A stretch of DNA of 64,000 bases from contig CP113055.1 in assembly GCA_026625625.1 (NCBI GenBank), positions 3,393,001 to 3,457,000 on the forward strand, read 5' to 3'. Position 1 is the first letter of the stretch; every line of letters starts with the position of its first letter. Under the pieces are notes generated by a model. That model was not told the DNA's origin. It saw only the letters and a program-made list of their open reading frames with translations, and searched no databases. Shown piece after piece: positions 62,102 through 64,000 of the stretch. A program made the translations under genes and the position numbers. Source of the DNA: Blastomonas sp. SL216. GTDB lineage: Bacteria > Pseudomonadota > Alphaproteobacteria > Sphingomonadales > Sphingomonadaceae.

Positions 62102-63499
62102 ATGGTCGAGACATCCCTTCACGCCGGTCCGGCGCTGCGCCGCCTGCGCCGCAATGCCGGTCTTACCCAGGCGGCCATGGCCGAAAAGCTCGACATCTCG
62201 CCGAGCTATCTCAACTTGCTGGAGCGCAATCTGCGCCCCGTCAGCGCGCGGCTGATGCTGACGCTTGCCGAGCGGTTCGATGTCGATCCGCGCGATCTGA
62301 CCGGCGATGAGCCTGGCGGTGGTCTTGGCCCGATGCGCCGCCGCATGGGCGATCCGATCTTTGCCGATCTGGGGGTCGAGCCTGGCGAGATCGAGGACTG
62401 GCTGGCGGCGTCTCCCGGTACGGCTGCGGCCTTTGCCCGGCTTTATGACCGGGTGCAGGGCGGTGCGGGCAGTGCGGCTCCGGGCGTGGCCGCCGATGAT
62501 CCGGTGGCGCGGGTGCGCGGCGAGATCGAACGCTGGCGCAATCATTTTGCCGATCTCGATCATGCCGCCGAGGAACTGGCCGATGCGCTGCGGCTGCAGA
62601 GCGGTGATCTCTATTCCGCCATTTCCGAACGGCTGCGCACCAAGCACCAGCTCTCGATCCGCATCCTGCCCGAAAACGTGATGCCCGGCCGGTTGCGGCG
62701 GCTCGATCTGCACGCGCGCCAGCTCCAGCTTTCGGAGATGCTCGACATGGCCTCGCGCACCTTCCAGGCCGCCTATCTGCTGGGCCAGCTCGAATATCGT
62801 GCCGATATCAACGCGCTGGTGGCGGGCGCGCAATTTGGCGATCGCACGGCCGAGCGGCTCTACCAGCGCCATATCTTCAGCTATTTCGCAGCGGCGGTGA
62901 TGATGCCTTATGGCCGCTTCCTGCGCGCCTGCGAGCAATCGGGCTATGACATGCTGCTGCTCCAGCGGCGCTTCGGCGCGGGGTTCGAGCATGTTGCGCA
63001 CCGGCTGACGACCCTGCAGCGGGTGGGGCAGCGGGGGCTGGGCTTTTTCATGATCCGCATCGACCGCGCCGGCCAGGTGTCCAAGCGCTTCGGCGGCGCG
63101 GCCCGCGCGCCGCTCGCCGATACCGAGGTGACCTGCCCGCTCTGGCACCTCCACCAGGCGTTCTCGCGCCCCAGCCAGGTGCAGGTGCAGGTCGTCGAGC
63201 TGGAAGATGCCAGCCGCTGGCTCACCCTCGCACGCAGCGTCCAAGGCGCAGGCTATGGCGCGGGCGGCACCACGGCGGAATTCGCCATCGGCCTAGGCGT
63301 CCCGGTCGATCAGGCCGCCACGCTGTGCTATGCGCGCGGCATGGATCTGAGCGCGACAGGAGCAACCCGGATCGGGCCGGGCTGTGCGATGTGCAAGCGC
63401 GGCGATTGCCCGCAGCGCTCCAAGCCGCCGCTGGGCATCCGGCTGAAGTTCGACGACCGGGAGAGGGGCGTGACGCCGTTCGATTTCGTCACCGACTGA
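62102..63499 (+). CDS. XRE-type regulator of the ScfR family (short-chain acyl-CoA-sensing type)
   Basis: A 465-residue protein with an XRE helix-turn-helix (LRRLRRNAGLTQAAMAEKLDISPSYLNLLERN, residues 8-45). A middle region similar to ImmA/IrrE domains carries a degenerate metal site ('QLEYRADINALV'; no HExxH seen), and a C-terminal Cys-rich ScfR domain has 'GPGCAMCKRGDCPQR'. Such regulators control methylcitrate or glyoxylate-type acyl-CoA pathways; no such genes lie adjacent in the window. The start at 62102 is used because the frame upstream has only TTG at 62075. Cysteine spacing suggests metal or redox binding. Confidence 0.88.
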   Translation: MVETSLHAGPALRRLRRNAGLTQAAMAEKLDISPSYLNLLERNLRPVSARLMLTLAERFDVDPRDLTGDEPGGGLGPMRRRMGDPIFADLGVEPGEIEDWLAASPGTAAAFARLYDRVQGGAGSAAPGVAADDPVARVRGEIERWRNHFADLDHAAEELADALRLQSGDLYSAISERLRTKHQLSIRILPENVMPGRLRRLDLHARQLQLSEMLDMASRTFQAAYLLGQLEYRADINALVAGAQFGDRTAERLYQRHIFSYFAAAVMMPYGRFLRACEQSGYDMLLLQRRFGAGFEHVAHRLTTLQRVGQRGLGFFMIRIDRAGQVSKRFGGAARAPLADTEVTCPLWHLHQAFSRPSQVQVQVVELEDASRWLTLARSVQGAGYGAGGTTAEFAIGLGVPVDQAATLCYARGMDLSATGATRIGPGCAMCKRGDCPQRSKPPLGIRLKFDDRERGVTPFDFVTD

Positions 63500-63575
63500 G
63501 CGCCTCCCGTTCGTCCGGAACCAGCCGGGCGCGTGGCACGTATCCGCCCCAGATCAAAGATTTAGGGGACATGCC

Positions 63576-63854
63576 ATGACAGAGCGCGAAACAACCACCA
63601 CCGTGACCGAACGCCCGGTCGAACCCGTTCACACCCACACCACGGTCATCGAACGAAAGTCCGGTGGCGGATCGGGCATCATGATGGCGCTGTTGCTGCT
63701 GATCGTCGTGGTCGGGGGCTTTTTCGCCTGGCAGTTCCTCCAGCAGGGCGAGGTGCGTACCGACGCGGTGGCAGGTGCAGCCAATGAGGTCGGCGATGCC
63801 GCGCAGAAAGTGGGCGATGCAGCCCAGGACGCGGCGCAGAAGATTGGCGAGTAA
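63576..63854 (+). CDS. Small single-pass membrane protein with amphipathic repeat tail
   Basis: A 92-residue protein. A Thr/Glu-rich hydrophilic head (residues 1-33) is followed by one membrane helix (IMMALLLLIVVVGGFFAWQFL) and a tail of near-repeats (EVGDAAQKVGDAAQDAAQKIG) that can form an 11-residue amphipathic helix like those of LEA-type or YtxH-like stress proteins. No enzyme motif is present. GGGGACA precedes the ATG. Function is unknown. Confidence 0.75.
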   Translation: MTERETTTTVTERPVEPVHTHTTVIERKSGGGSGIMMALLLLIVVVGGFFAWQFLQQGEVRTDAVAGAANEVGDAAQKVGDAAQDAAQKIGE

Positions 63855-63944
63855 CCTGTCCGTCGCGCGCATCTTCAAGCGTAAAAAGCTTTGACACCGC
63901 GGCGGGATTTCCTGCCTCTCGCATCGATATGGTTGTAAAATTAA

Positions 63945-63973
63945 CCGACACTTGACCATTGCCGGGCTATAAG
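63945..63973 (+). promoter_or_regulatory. Possible promoter for the gene entering at the window end
   Basis: CCGACA (63945-63950) and TATAAG (63968-63973) are 17 bases apart. The -10 ends 7 bases before the ATG at 63981, which would give a leaderless transcript. The -35 matches consensus at only 4 of 6 positions. Confidence 0.35.
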
Positions 63974-63980
63974 CGGCCCC

Positions 63981-64000
63981 ATGTTCAGGCTGTTCAAACA
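63981..64000 (+). CDS. Start of an unidentified gene (3' partial)
   Basis: Only the first codons (MFRLFK) of a possible coding region are inside the window. They follow the promoter-like TATAAG and no Shine-Dalgarno. Nothing can be said about function. Confidence 0.3.

Overview
The window is high-GC DNA with tightly packed, often overlapping genes. Its gene content points to an alphaproteobacterium of the order Sphingomonadales (Sphingomonas, Novosphingobium, Blastomonas or a relative): a GTA-type structural cluster ending in a DUF2793 gene, an OmpA-like porin with a proline linker, TonB receptors, an ErpA-type protein and a ScfR-type regulator. The genus is not resolved from the sequence alone. 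No insertion sequence, integrase or CRISPR array is visible.

Positions 1-12.7 kb hold the downstream part of a gene transfer agent (GTA)-like head-tail operon: DUF6127, prohead protease, HK97 capsid, an unusual insertion of a tail-fibre gene and adaptor, connector, tail terminator, tail tube, gp10, tail chaperone, a very short tape measure, an enlarged distal tail protein, the DUF2163 hub, a cell-wall peptidase, the host-interaction protein and DUF2793. Most genes overlap by 1-8 bases, so translation is probably coupled. The terminase and portal genes would lie upstream of the window.

Positions 12.9-30.5 kb carry housekeeping and surface genes: OmpA, ErpA, an AI-2E family exporter, FtsK, a ubiquinone-type hydroxylase, a divergent TetR/TonB-receptor pair with a palindromic operator between them, a peptide-type ABC importer without a binding protein, a MerR regulator with a 19-bp-spacer and apparently leaderless promoter, an SMR pump and an inositol-phosphatase-like enzyme. 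Positions 28.5-34.9 kb (minus strand) form a translation-related run: pheS, pheT, an aldose-epimerase-like gene, a small membrane protein and prfC.

Positions 35-50 kb contain a membrane hydroxylase, a GNAT, a GMC oxidoreductase, MutS and then the most striking locus: a secreted CHAT (caspase-like) protein translationally coupled to a two-partner-secretion exoprotein (TpsA) and its outer-membrane transporter (TpsB). A threonine aldolase and an EamA exporter follow.

Positions 50-64 kb contain a gtr-like lipid-linked sugar transfer set, tRNA-Val(CAC), a second TetR with a well-formed promoter/operator, YgfZ, an atypical dihydroorotase, a HerA-like ATPase, HU, and a rubrerythrin / two-cluster Fe-S protein / DUF3501 operon preceded by three stacked palindromes. 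A ScfR-type regulator, a small membrane protein and the first bases of a further gene close the window.
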